DNA of 60,321 bases from Ascoidea tarda (nom. inval.) (taxonomy: Eukaryota > Ascomycota > Saccharomycetes > Ascoideales > Ascoideaceae): positions 1 through 60,321 of the forward strand of contig JAKTTS010000026.1 in NCBI GenBank assembly GCA_030560485.1, in the 5' to 3' direction. Below are positions 10,100 through 20,200 of the stretch, piece by piece. The stretch's first letter is position 1. The number at the start of each line of letters is the position of its first letter. The translations under genes and the position numbers were made by a program. The notes under the pieces are model-generated. The model was not told the origin of the DNA, ran no database searches, and saw nothing but the letters and a program-made list of their open reading frames with translations.

Positions 10100-10643
10100 G
10101 GTGGCGACAGAAGAAGAACAGGCAGAAGAAGCAGGAAAAGCTGAAACTGAAGAAGAGCAACGCGTGGCCCAAGCAAATAGGGGAGTAAGCACACGTGCTT
10201 ACGTGAGCAACCGCACACGTGTTGGATGCTCCAACTGCAGGGTCGCCAGCAAAGCACTCAGCAGCTTCGTCTCCAACGCCTCGTCCAGCATCGTCAGCAC
10301 CGCCAGCAGCCCCTTCTTCTGTTGCCTCCGCCTTTTTTTCTGTGCTGCCCGTGCTTCCTGTGCTGCCTGTGCTTCTCCTGCCGCCTCTGCCCTTCCCTCC
10401 ACTGCGTGTTCTCTTTGCTGTGCTGATTGCTCGCTGGTTTCCCACCTCGTTTTTTCATTCCTCTGGGCTTGTAATACCTCGTTGAATCCGAACTTTATTG
10501 TTTATTCCACTATCACTTTTTAGAACTGCACCAAATTGGACTACGAAAGCCTGCCCTCTTCCCTAGTTTTTACTTTGATTCAGTTTTCACATCTCTTTGA
10601 TGTTATTCCCTCGTCACGTCTCTCTCATATTTATATTCCAACA
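10100..10643. promoter_or_regulatory. Bidirectional PAN1-SWI3 promoter, GC-rich island
   Basis: 544 bp between divergent starts. The first ~350 bp are much richer in G+C than the flanking genes, with repeated GCAGC/CTGC words. Two CACGTG E-boxes (10192-10197 and 10216-10221) flank a third ACGTGA core at about 10201. Open frames here start from TTG or GTG, or are short, and look like nothing known. Confidence 0.6.
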
Positions 10644-13600
10644 ATGTCTCTTGATTTAAATCCCCAATCAAATACCGATCTCAATAATAACATCGCTGAT
10701 GATAATCACACTCAATTACATTCTACCAGCACTAGTCCAGCTAACGATGATAGCCCCAAACCTGATCATCCTGAAAAAACTGCTCAATCTGAACCAATTC
10801 AAAAAAACAATGCCAATATAGAAAAAAGTCACGAAAAAGATATTCAAAGCGACATCTCCTCAGAAACTTTAGTAAGCGACTTTCCTGATACCGATAACAA
10901 TAGCAATATAGACAATAACTTAATCAATATTGATATCATTAATAACAACCAATCTAGTATCATTGATAATAATGATACCCATGACGACGGTCGTAATAAT
11001 AATAATAACCATACCAATGGTAATAACGACAATATCGGTAATATTGATAATAAAGATAATAAAGACAATAAAGACAATAAAGATAATAACAATAATATTG
11101 ATAATAACAATAATAACAATAATAACAATAATAATGATGATAATAATGAAAATAATGAAACTGTCTCTCGGGATTCTTTAAATCAATCTATTAACGTTGA
11201 TTTGGAAATTTCTAAAAATATAAATAATATACAAGATATAGACAATATACAAAATACATCTAATAACCAAAATAACAATCAAATTGATTCAATTGAAAAT
11301 ATCAACTCAAATGACTCAAACGACTCAAATGACACTAATAATAATGACAATATTGAAAGTAATGACAATAACTATAATAATGATAATAATGATAATAATG
11401 ACAATAATGACAATGCAAGTGTTGAAAGTATTGAAAGTATTGAAAGCACTGAAGACAATTCATCCGATAAGCTAGAAATCAATCAACCCATCAATAACCC
11501 AATTACCAACTCAAATACAATTCAAATTCAATCACAAACTCACCTCCAAATCACTTCGGTTGATTCTTCCCTCACCTCTGACAATCAACCTGAAAAAACC
11601 GATCATATCACTTCCTCAAATTCTCAGTCACAACTACAAAATGAGCAACAAAAACTTCAAATTCTCCAAAAAATTGATCAAATTGACCAATCCCTTCATC
11701 AAAACAATCAATCTCTTATTCAAAATATTCAGCCACTAAATCAAAAGTCTTCTTTAAAACAATCTTTCCCAATTCAAAACCAAAACCAAAACCAAAACCA
11801 AAACCAATATAAATCACAACAACATCTTCCTCAATATCATTCCCAAAATCATCTCCAAAATCATCCTCAAAATCATCCTCAAAACCAATCTCCCTTCCAA
11901 AAATATCCCCAACAAAACCAATTCTCTCCCAACCAGCTGCACCAACAAATCTCTCAAAAACCTTACACAAACAATCAAAAACAAAGATCTTCCTCAAATC
12001 CTAAAATTCAGCCATCTTCTCTTCCTCCCTCTTTACCACCAAAACCCATGGTATACACAATCCCTTCCCCTGCCAATAACACTTCCACCAACCAAAATAT
12101 CTCTATTAACTCCGCCATCTCTACAAACTCTCCCAATAATCCTAATCCTAATCCCAATCACAATCCCAACTCTAGTCCCAATCACAATCATAATCATAAT
12201 CACAGCAATAACAATAACACTTATAATAATTATCATTCCCACTACAATAACCATTCCCAAAAACAAAATTACTTCCAACAACAACAACCCCAGCAACCTC
12301 ACAACTCAAAAGTGAAAAACTATAATAATATTCAACAAATGAACCCAAATTATAAACCTCATTCTCTATCGCCTCCCATGCCCTCTAAAAATATTTCCAA
12401 TAATCAAAATAACCAAATACCTTCAATTCAAAATAAAAACATCATCCGCAAACAATCGTTTAACAACAACAACAACAATACCAACTATAACCCAAATAAC
12501 ATAAACAATATAAACGATGGCAATGCTCAAATTAATAATTCAAAACATTTCAACAACAATTTTGCCAATACAAAAAATAACGATTCCATTCAATTTCAAA
12601 AAATTCATCCTCAATTTGACAGATCCTCCTTCATTTCATCTGATAAATTTAAACACAAACCAAATCTTGAAAACAGAAACTCTAACAGAATTCCAGAATC
12701 TCAAACCCAGATTGATGACGAAAAAATAAAACAAGAAGAAAGAGAAGATAATGAAAAATTGAATTTCTTAGAAAAACAAAATCAAGAACTAATCCAAAAA
12801 AATATCTCGGAAACTAATGATCACAATATGGATTTAATTGAAACAGAAAAACCTTCTCAAGACAATCCTGAAGATGAAGCAAATGACGTTGAAATGGACT
12901 CAGAATCGTCTTCGATTTCAAGAGCTGACCCTAATGACGATATTCCAATAATCCCTCAAACCCACGCAATAGTCATTCCATCTTATGCTTCTTGGTTTAA
13001 TTTCAGAAAAGTAAGAAGAGTCGAGATTGAATCTTTGCCCGATTTTTTTGATAATTCAAGTAGATCAAAAACACCATTAATTTACATTAAATATAGAAAT
13101 TTTATGATAAATACTTATAGATTAAATCCTAGTGAAAATTTAACCGTCACTGCCTGTCGTCGAAATCTAGTTGGAGATGCAGGCTCAATTCTTAGAATAC
13201 ATCGTTTTTTGACTAAATGGGGACTTATTAACTATCAAGTATCTCCTGAGCTTGCAATTAGAAATGTCGAACCTCCATTGACAGACCATTTCAAGATTGA
13301 CACTGATACTCCAAAGGGATTATTTCCATTTCAACCATATAAACTACCAAGGGAAACAGATGGTGTTTTGAATAAATTAAAAATGCTACTAAATATTGAT
13401 GATAATACAGATTCTTCTGATGAAAATCATAAAGATAAATCCGGAAATGATCAAAATTTAGCTAAAACCAAGAAAAGAAAATTGGATCAAATAATGGAAC
13501 CCAATACTGAAAAATTAGAAAATGGAAATCTCAGTATCAAAAATGAAAAACTGCCAAAACTAGCCATGAATTCAAAATCAAAAAATACTAAACAGGAAGA

Positions 13601-15140
13601 TAAAAATACCTTCTCTTCACAATCTGATGCTATTAAAGCGAATGATAAAAATATTGGGCAAAAAGAACAAAAAGAAAACACAAATAATGTCGAGAAAAAA
13701 ATAAATGGAGCAAAAGAAAATGACGTTGTTGTCTCTAACAAAAAAGTGAAAACTAAAGCCTTTAATATCAAAAGACCGAATATTTTAGCTTCTCTTTCAA
13801 TTGATAAAAATTCTATATCCAGTTGGAAACCTGAAGAAATTAAAAAATTGTTAGAGGGCGTTGAAACATTTAACAGTAATTGGCATAAAATTGCTGAATT
13901 TGTTGGTACAAAAACACCAGAACAGTGTATTTTAAGATTTTTGAAATTGCCAATTGAAGACCCATATTTAGAGAAGCATCCAGAAAAATTAGGACCCTTG
14001 AAGTATGCTCCATATATTCCATTTAGTGCAATAGATAACCCAATCATGACAGCGATTGCTTATTTATGTGAGTTGGTAGATGCTGACATTGCAAAATCAG
14101 CATCTCAGAACGCTATAAAGAAAATTGAACATGATTTGATAGAAAAATTGAGTGGAGGAGAAAAAGTTAGATCGAATGAAACAAATAAGGAGAAAAATGT
14201 TAAAAAATCAAAAGAAGATCAGACTGCAAAAGATGAAGATCAAAAAATTGATGATATCAATAATAAAGAAAATAAAAGAATTGAAGAAAAAGAAACAAAA
14301 AAATCGATAGACAAAAACGAAAAACAGGATAAAAAAAATGAGAAAGAAAAAGAAGCCAAACAAGAACAAAAAGAAGACAGTCCAGCAAAGCTAAATAATC
14401 TAGAGGATAAATTTACTGAAAATAATGAGAATCGTGGTTTAAAAGAGGATATTTTAGATAAAGAAAACGAAAATAAAAATAGAAATAAAAAAGAAAAACC
14501 GGTAAACAGTGATGATTTGGATCCAAAAACAGAAAAATTCTTTGAGGAACCTAGGACCGATCCATTAGATTATATAAAAGAGGGAACGTACATGGCCATG
14601 GGTTCTGCTGCAGCAAGATCACATATCTTTTCTCGCTATGAGGAACGTGAAATGCATAAGCTGATAATGAAGCTACTAAATTTTCAATTTACTAAGATCA
14701 ATTTAAAACTAGAAAAAATGAGAGTTTGCGAGAAACTGTTAGAGTTGGAAAAAAAATCATTGCAAAAGTTTCAGCAAGAAATTTTCCTTAATAGCTTATC
14801 ATTAGCCAAGCATAATTCGTCTATCAATTCTAAGCTATTCAATGCAATTTCTGTTTTAAAAGAAACAGTGGATCTATTTAAATCATCTGCGAAATTTAGT
14901 GAAGATAATTCAATGAAACCTGATTTGGGCGTTAATGAAGAAGCTATATTATCCAATATTGAAAATGCCGAAGAAATAGTTAGTGAAGCCAAAAAGTTAT
15001 TTCTTAATCCTGTCAAATATTCGGTATTTCATGACAAAGCTCAAGATAAAAGCAATAAAAGTGGTATTAGTAGCGAGGTGTCTGATGTCAATCCGATTAG
15101 TGTTGCTGCTCCAAATCTTTATAAATATTGGGGTGGCTAA
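10644..15140 (+). CDS. SWI3: SWI/SNF-type chromatin remodelling subunit SWI3
   Basis: A 1498-residue SWIRM-SANT protein. The first ~765 residues are Asn/Gln/Ser-rich low complexity with a short acidic end. SWIRM lies at ~766-865 (HAIVIPSYASWFNFRKVRRV; YRNFMINTYRLNP; KWGLINYQVSPEL). SANT lies at ~1055-1105 (SSWKPEEIKKLLEGVETF; NWHKIAEFVGTKTPEQC). A conserved C-terminal helix, EEREMHKLIMKLLNFQF, matches the SMARCC dimerisation helix. No Cys-rich ZZ finger lies between SWIRM and SANT, where Rsc8 has one, and the long N-terminus is also Swi3-like, so SWI3 is preferred over RSC8. The frame opens at a TTG at 10536; the first ATG is 10644. The N-terminal region is roughly twice the S. cerevisiae length. 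Two CUG codons in the C-terminal helix sit at leucine positions. Confidence 0.85.
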   Translation: MSLDLNPQSNTDLNNNIADDNHTQLHSTSTSPANDDSPKPDHPEKTAQSEPIQKNNANIEKSHEKDIQSDISSETLVSDFPDTDNNSNIDNNLINIDIINNNQSSIIDNNDTHDDGRNNNNNHTNGNNDNIGNIDNKDNKDNKDNKDNNNNIDNNNNNNNNNNNDDNNENNETVSRDSLNQSINVDLEISKNINNIQDIDNIQNTSNNQNNNQIDSIENINSNDSNDSNDTNNNDNIESNDNNYNNDNNDNNDNNDNASVESIESIESTEDNSSDKLEINQPINNPITNSNTIQIQSQTHLQITSVDSSLTSDNQPEKTDHITSSNSQSQLQNEQQKLQILQKIDQIDQSLHQNNQSLIQNIQPLNQKSSLKQSFPIQNQNQNQNQNQYKSQQHLPQYHSQNHLQNHPQNHPQNQSPFQKYPQQNQFSPNQLHQQISQKPYTNNQKQRSSSNPKIQPSSLPPSLPPKPMVYTIPSPANNTSTNQNISINSAISTNSPNNPNPNPNHNPNSSPNHNHNHNHSNNNNTYNNYHSHYNNHSQKQNYFQQQQPQQPHNSKVKNYNNIQQMNPNYKPHSLSPPMPSKNISNNQNNQIPSIQNKNIIRKQSFNNNNNNTNYNPNNINNINDGNAQINNSKHFNNNFANTKNNDSIQFQKIHPQFDRSSFISSDKFKHKPNLENRNSNRIPESQTQIDDEKIKQEEREDNEKLNFLEKQNQELIQKNISETNDHNMDLIETEKPSQDNPEDEANDVEMDSESSSISRADPNDDIPIIPQTHAIVIPSYASWFNFRKVRRVEIESLPDFFDNSSRSKTPLIYIKYRNFMINTYRLNPSENLTVTACRRNLVGDAGSILRIHRFLTKWGLINYQVSPELAIRNVEPPLTDHFKIDTDTPKGLFPFQPYKLPRETDGVLNKLKMLLNIDDNTDSSDENHKDKSGNDQNLAKTKKRKLDQIMEPNTEKLENGNLSIKNEKLPKLAMNSKSKNTKQEDKNTFSSQSDAIKANDKNIGQKEQKENTNNVEKKINGAKENDVVVSNKKVKTKAFNIKRPNILASLSIDKNSISSWKPEEIKKLLEGVETFNSNWHKIAEFVGTKTPEQCILRFLKLPIEDPYLEKHPEKLGPLKYAPYIPFSAIDNPIMTAIAYLCELVDADIAKSASQNAIKKIEHDLIEKLSGGEKVRSNETNKEKNVKKSKEDQTAKDEDQKIDDINNKENKRIEEKETKKSIDKNEKQDKKNEKEKEAKQEQKEDSPAKLNNLEDKFTENNENRGLKEDILDKENENKNRNKKEKPVNSDDLDPKTEKFFEEPRTDPLDYIKEGTYMAMGSAAARSHIFSRYEEREMHKLIMKLLNFQFTKINLKLEKMRVCEKLLELEKKSLQKFQQEIFLNSLSLAKHNSSINSKLFNAISVLKETVDLFKSSAKFSEDNSMKPDLGVNEEAILSNIENAEEIVSEAKKLFLNPVKYSVFHDKAQDKSNKSGISSEVSDVNPISVAAPNLYKYWGG

Positions 15141-15857
15141 ATTTGTATTGGATAATTCTTTACAAACAAGCATAAATTCATTTCTTTTTTGGTGTTTCTA
15201 GTATCTTTTTAGTTTTAGCTTTATTTTTATTTTTCTTGATCTCATTAAGTTTTATTTTCAGTTTTGTGTTTATTGTTGTTTTAAGTTTTACCACTCAAAT
15301 TATTGTAAATCTAAACTATTTATTATTTATTCTCTTCAATTTTTTTTTAATTTCCTTGCTTCTATGTATTTATCAGTTAGTTTTGTTTTATTAATTTTGA
15401 ATTTGACGGATATTCTCAAAAACAAAGAATAAAAACAACTGTAGTTTAGAAAAATCGCTTGTAAGATTGTCTCTGAAGCATTCAAACCAAGCATGGAAGT
15501 TTAGCATGATGGAGTGTGGATTGGAAATGCTTTGAGCTTCATAAACCTCAAGCAACAGATACATAGTCCAGCACCTTATCGTTGGATATCCGAATGGTAT
15601 TTCGACATTAACTCTCGATAGTGATTGAATACTGATTCCAACACAAAAACAATAATAACAAATTAATATTTATTACTCGAAGAGCTCACTGGCTCCTCCG
15701 TGTTCTATTGTTGCGATTAGAAACAAAGCCCCTAACATGGCCTTTAGAAAATACTGTGAAATGAGGTGATGAACACAAATTTGTTACTAGAATCAGTAGC
15801 TGTTGTGTAATGCATGCACAGGTAAGTAATTCTAGCAATACAGCAAATTGCAGTATG
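15141..15857. other. Intergenic region downstream of SWI3
   Basis: The first ~280 bases are T-rich 3' UTR-like sequence. From about 15430 the composition becomes more balanced and contains short frame fragments, but I cannot align any of it with confidence. It may be the decayed 5' part of the adjoining leucine-rich-repeat pseudogene. Confidence 0.4.
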
Positions 15858-16690
15858 GATTGATTCAATAAGATGTTTAGAAAGACTGTCGAAGTTAGAG
15901 TCAATAAAATTGCGATTAAGCAAGCCAGATTCAGTAGCGATATTTCGAACATTTGTGAACTTAATATAATTGAACTTGGAAATAAATTTAAAATGCAATT
16001 TAAGTTTATATGGCATTTTTGCAAAAATAAAATATTTGGATTTATCGTGTAACAAGGTTGAAAAATTGATGAAAACCCAAGTATTTAAATGGTTAATTGA
16101 TATAGATGATACCTTAAATAGGCCTTTAGAAGCCAATGACTTGAATTGAATCGTTAATCTAGTAACGTTGAATTTGGCTGGAAATATGATTTCCAGAATA
16201 CCAAATTTGGAAGATTTAACAAAATTAAAAGTACTGGATTTGTGGAACAATAAAAATTTTGAAAATTGTGAATTTTGGTAACTTGGAATCGCTAAAGGAG
16301 TTAAATTTAAATTCTAACCAAATACAAAAGATTGAAAATTTAAAAAATATAGAAAATTTGAAAGTGCTAGATCTATCATATAACCAAATTTCTAAACTTG
16401 AAAACTTATCTGAGTTAAAAAATTTGAAAAGACTAAATTTAATGATAAACTGTATCACCATGATAAGAGAATGCAAAAACTTAGCGAAATTGAAAATGTC
16501 AAATTTAAATAGGACCAGAATTAAAGTAATTGAAAATCTTCCAAATTGCTCACAATTGAAAATAACTTTAAATAATAACTCCATTGGAGTTTTGAAATAT
16601 TTCAAAGGTATTTCCAACATCGAAATCCTCGATGTAAGCAATAACTATATTGAAAGAATTGAGAAGCCAAAAAATATTTCAGATTCATAG
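15858..16690 (+). pseudogene. Decayed leucine-rich-repeat gene (SDS22-like repeats)
   Basis: Leucine-rich repeats of the 22-residue SDS22 type run through the whole stretch. In the upstream frame: LERLSKLESIKL, then KIKYLDLSCNKVEKL, LVTLNLAGNMISRIPNL and LKVLDLWNNK. In the next frame, from 16259: LKELNLNSNQIQKIENL, LKVLDLSYNQISKLENL, LKRLNLMINCI and IEILDVSNNYIERIEK. The upstream frame is broken by two in-frame stops (near 15970 and 16147), and a frameshift near 16255 moves the repeats into the second frame. No start with a plausible N-terminus is visible. The repeat pattern resembles PP1 regulator Sds22, but could equally be another fungal LRR family; repeats alone do not decide. Introns could in principle explain the breaks, but I found no donor/branch/acceptor sets at them. 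Confidence 0.7.
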
Positions 16691-17267
16691 TTTAGTTTTT
16701 GCAATAATAAATCTGAACGAGAAACTACTGCAAATCCCGAAAATCCTGATAATATGATAAGGACTGACTGCTATAATAGTAGAATGGATTACTCCGAGGG
16801 TTTGAAAGATTTTCCAAAGTGACGCAAAATATTTATGTATTATACTTCGAGTCTGAAAGAATTTAGCTATCTTAGGCTTTTATAATTCAGAATTGATGTG
16901 TAGATCTACTTGAATATAGTTGATAATAGGTTTTATATTTTATGCTATTGAAACAGCTTGATTCTGTTTTTTTCCTGTTTATTATGTAAAGAAGCGGCGT
17001 ATATTACTTCATCTTAGGAAAGAATTATAGCATTATACTGCTGTGCTTTCATTTAACCCGAAATAAAAACCAATATCAGACCAACGATTCGTTACAGAGA
17101 TTACAGATTCTAGTTCAGTTAACAGTTTTATAAAGGATACTTCAAGATTTTGGTGTTGCAATCTAAAGAATTTTCTTTTCGTGGTTTTATGGGAATATCT
17201 GAATTTACTCCTGCTTAATTTTGTATATCCTTTACAAGACTTTTGACATCAGCGCTAACTCTTAATA
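16691..17267. other. Intergenic region upstream of MER3
   Basis: 577 bp with no supportable gene. It holds the tail of the LRR pseudogene environment and the presumed MER3 promoter. I saw no clear URS1 (core GGCGGC) meiotic element. Confidence 0.4.
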
Positions 17268-20200
17268 ATGGGTTCTTTTCTAAATCAACTTGAAGAGTAT
17301 ATCAACGATGAAGCTGAAGATAATGGCGATGAATTTGGTATTTATTACTTTATCGATCCTCGAACCTGTAAATGAACCATGTAATTAACACTAACTATCC
17401 TTTTCTATTCTTTTACTCTTTAATTCTTTTGACTAGACACTCCATCTTCAAAGTCTGGATTCCTCAATAGTGCAAATCTCAGAAGTAACTGGAGCAGAAA
17501 TGACAGTGATCAATTGTCTTCATATCAATTTGCTTCGTCAATGAACAGATATAGCTCGAATTATTCGAAATCAAACTTCTCTACTTCTCAGAAACATAAC
17601 GACAATAACTACTATAATCACAATCATAATTATTTTGATAAAGAAGGCGAAGATATTGAAAATGAAAATGGTAATGAATTTCTATTCGAAAGCCCTGATA
17701 CCTCAATGGTAACTGATAATTTTATTGAGTTTCAAGACAACGAAATAAAAACTATAGGTTATACAAACAATAAATTGAAATCATCTAATAATAACAATAA
17801 GAAGAATTATAGCACCGGTCCTGATTTTGGAATGTTTAATTTAAAGAAAAGTGCTGCTTATTCTATTAGAACAGTTGATGTAGATGATTGCCACAATACT
17901 GACAATTACAATTATAATTACAACAACAATTACAAAGATGATCAAAATAACGCTGGTAGTCTTGCATCTTCTCAATATTATAAAAAGAATTCGAACTTCA
18001 ATCACGTTGATTACAGTAATGCTGATAGTAATAATAGCAATGATAATAACTACAAGCACCTCACATCATGCACAAATTTAAATGATGAACCCGATCAAAT
18101 CTCTACTATTAAACTACCTGATAAAGTTAGGTCAATTTTTAATTTTAATTATTTTAACAAAATGCAGTCCAAGTCTTTTGATTCAATTTATAACACTGAT
18201 TATAATTCTGTTATTAGCTCTCCTACTGGGTCTGGAAAAACTGTTCTCTTTGAATTAGCTATATTACGGTTATACCTCAAGAAAGCTGAAAATGATACTC
18301 AGAATATAAAAGTGTTATACATGGCTCCCACAAAGGCTTTATGTGTTGAAAGACAAATTGATTGGATGAAAAAGTTTTCCACCACTTTAAATTTAACTGT
18401 TGGTATTTTAACAAGTGATACCTCAAAAATTGAAGCTGAAAGAGTTCGAAAATCAAATATTATAATAACAACTCCTGAAAAATGGGATTTAATAACCAGG
18501 CGGTGGTTTGATTACAATAGATTATTTGATTTAATTCGATTATTGTTGATCGATGAAATTCATATTTTAAGAGATAAACGTGGTTCAACGTTGGAAGTTG
18601 TAACAACAAGAATGAAAACAATGTGCAATGAAATAAGAATTATTGCGTTATCTGCCACTGTTCCAAATATTGAAGATATCTCAAGGTGGTTGAAAATTGA
18701 CTCTATATCAACCCAGCCTGCTATTACTTTAGTTTTCGGTGAAGAATATAGAGCAATTAAGCTAAATCGGTTTGTTTATGGCTATTACCATAATTCAAAT
18801 AATGATTTTGGTTTTGACATGACATTGAACTCAAAATTAATTGAAATTCTAAGGCAAAGAAGCTTTGGAAAACCTGTTTTAATTTTTTGCCCAACAAGGA
18901 AAATTTGTTTAACCACTTGTCAATACATTTCTAAAAATGGTAATGGCATCTTTCAAAATAACAAAGATTCTATTCTGTCAGTCAAGGATAAAGAGTTATC
19001 TCAATTGCTAAATTCGGGTATTGCATATCATCATGCTGGATTGTCTTTTGAAGATCGTCAGGCCGTTGAAAGAAATTTCATTTCTGGTGCTGTCAAAGTT
19101 CTTTGTTCCACCTCAACTTTAGCTGTTGGAGTTAATTTGCCAGCATATCTAGTTATAATAAAGGGAACAAAAAGTTGGACTGACGCTGGTTTAGCTGAAT
19201 ACTCTGAGCTTGATGTTTTACAAATGATCGGTAGGGCAGGGAGGCCTCAATATGAACAAGAAGGAACCGTTGTTATAATGACTACTTCAAAAGATAAACA
19301 GAGATATGAAAAATTAGTTAAAGGAACTGAAAAGATTGAAAGTTGTTTGCATTTAAATTTTTTAGAAAACTTAGCAGCTGAGATTTCATTAGGTACAATA
19401 AAATGCATAGAAACCGCAGTAAAATGGTTAAAAAATACATTTTTTTATACTCGATTTATTGCTAATCCAACTGCATACAGAGAGTTGCAGTTATTGGACA
19501 ATCCAAGTTTTGATCTTGATAAGAGGTTGAGGATATTTTGTGATAAAAAGATCAAAGAATTATTGGAAAATCAGATTAATGAAACAGATGGGAAAAATCT
19601 CGTTAGTACAGCCTTTGGGAAAGCAATGTCTCGGCATTATATTTTCTTTGAAACAATGAAAAAACTTATTTACTCTCCTAAGAATCAGACATTAAGTGAA
19701 ATATTAATGCTTTTAGCCAATTCTACTGAATTTAAAGAAATTAAATATAAGAGGTCAGAAGGTAAGCTTTTAAAAGAGATAAACTCGTCTCCTTTAATAC
19801 GGTTTCCATTAAAAACAAAGGAGGCTAATCTTACAAATGGAGACAAAATTTCATTAATAATTCAATATGAATTGGGTGGATTAGAATATCCCACATATAA
19901 TGGATCTCTTAAACTTTACCAAACATTTTCCTATGATAAGATAACAGTTTTCAAGCAATTACCTCGGATAATCCGATGTATGATTGATAATTTTAGTGAA
20001 AAAAAAGATTCAACATCTCTTCTTAATACTTTAAAACTATGGAGATGCGTTACTGGAAAATGTTGGGAAGATTCTCCAATGGTTTTAAGACAACTAGAAG
20101 GAATTGGATTAGCATATGTTCGGAAGTTTGTTAACCATAATGTTTTGTCATTTGAAAAATTAACAAAATTAGATAGTACAACGATAGAATATTTTTTAAG

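Noticed and set aside
15686-16641. Minus-strand open frames of 112-168 codons
   Set aside because: They are antisense shadows of the leucine-rich-repeat relic; no family resemblance.
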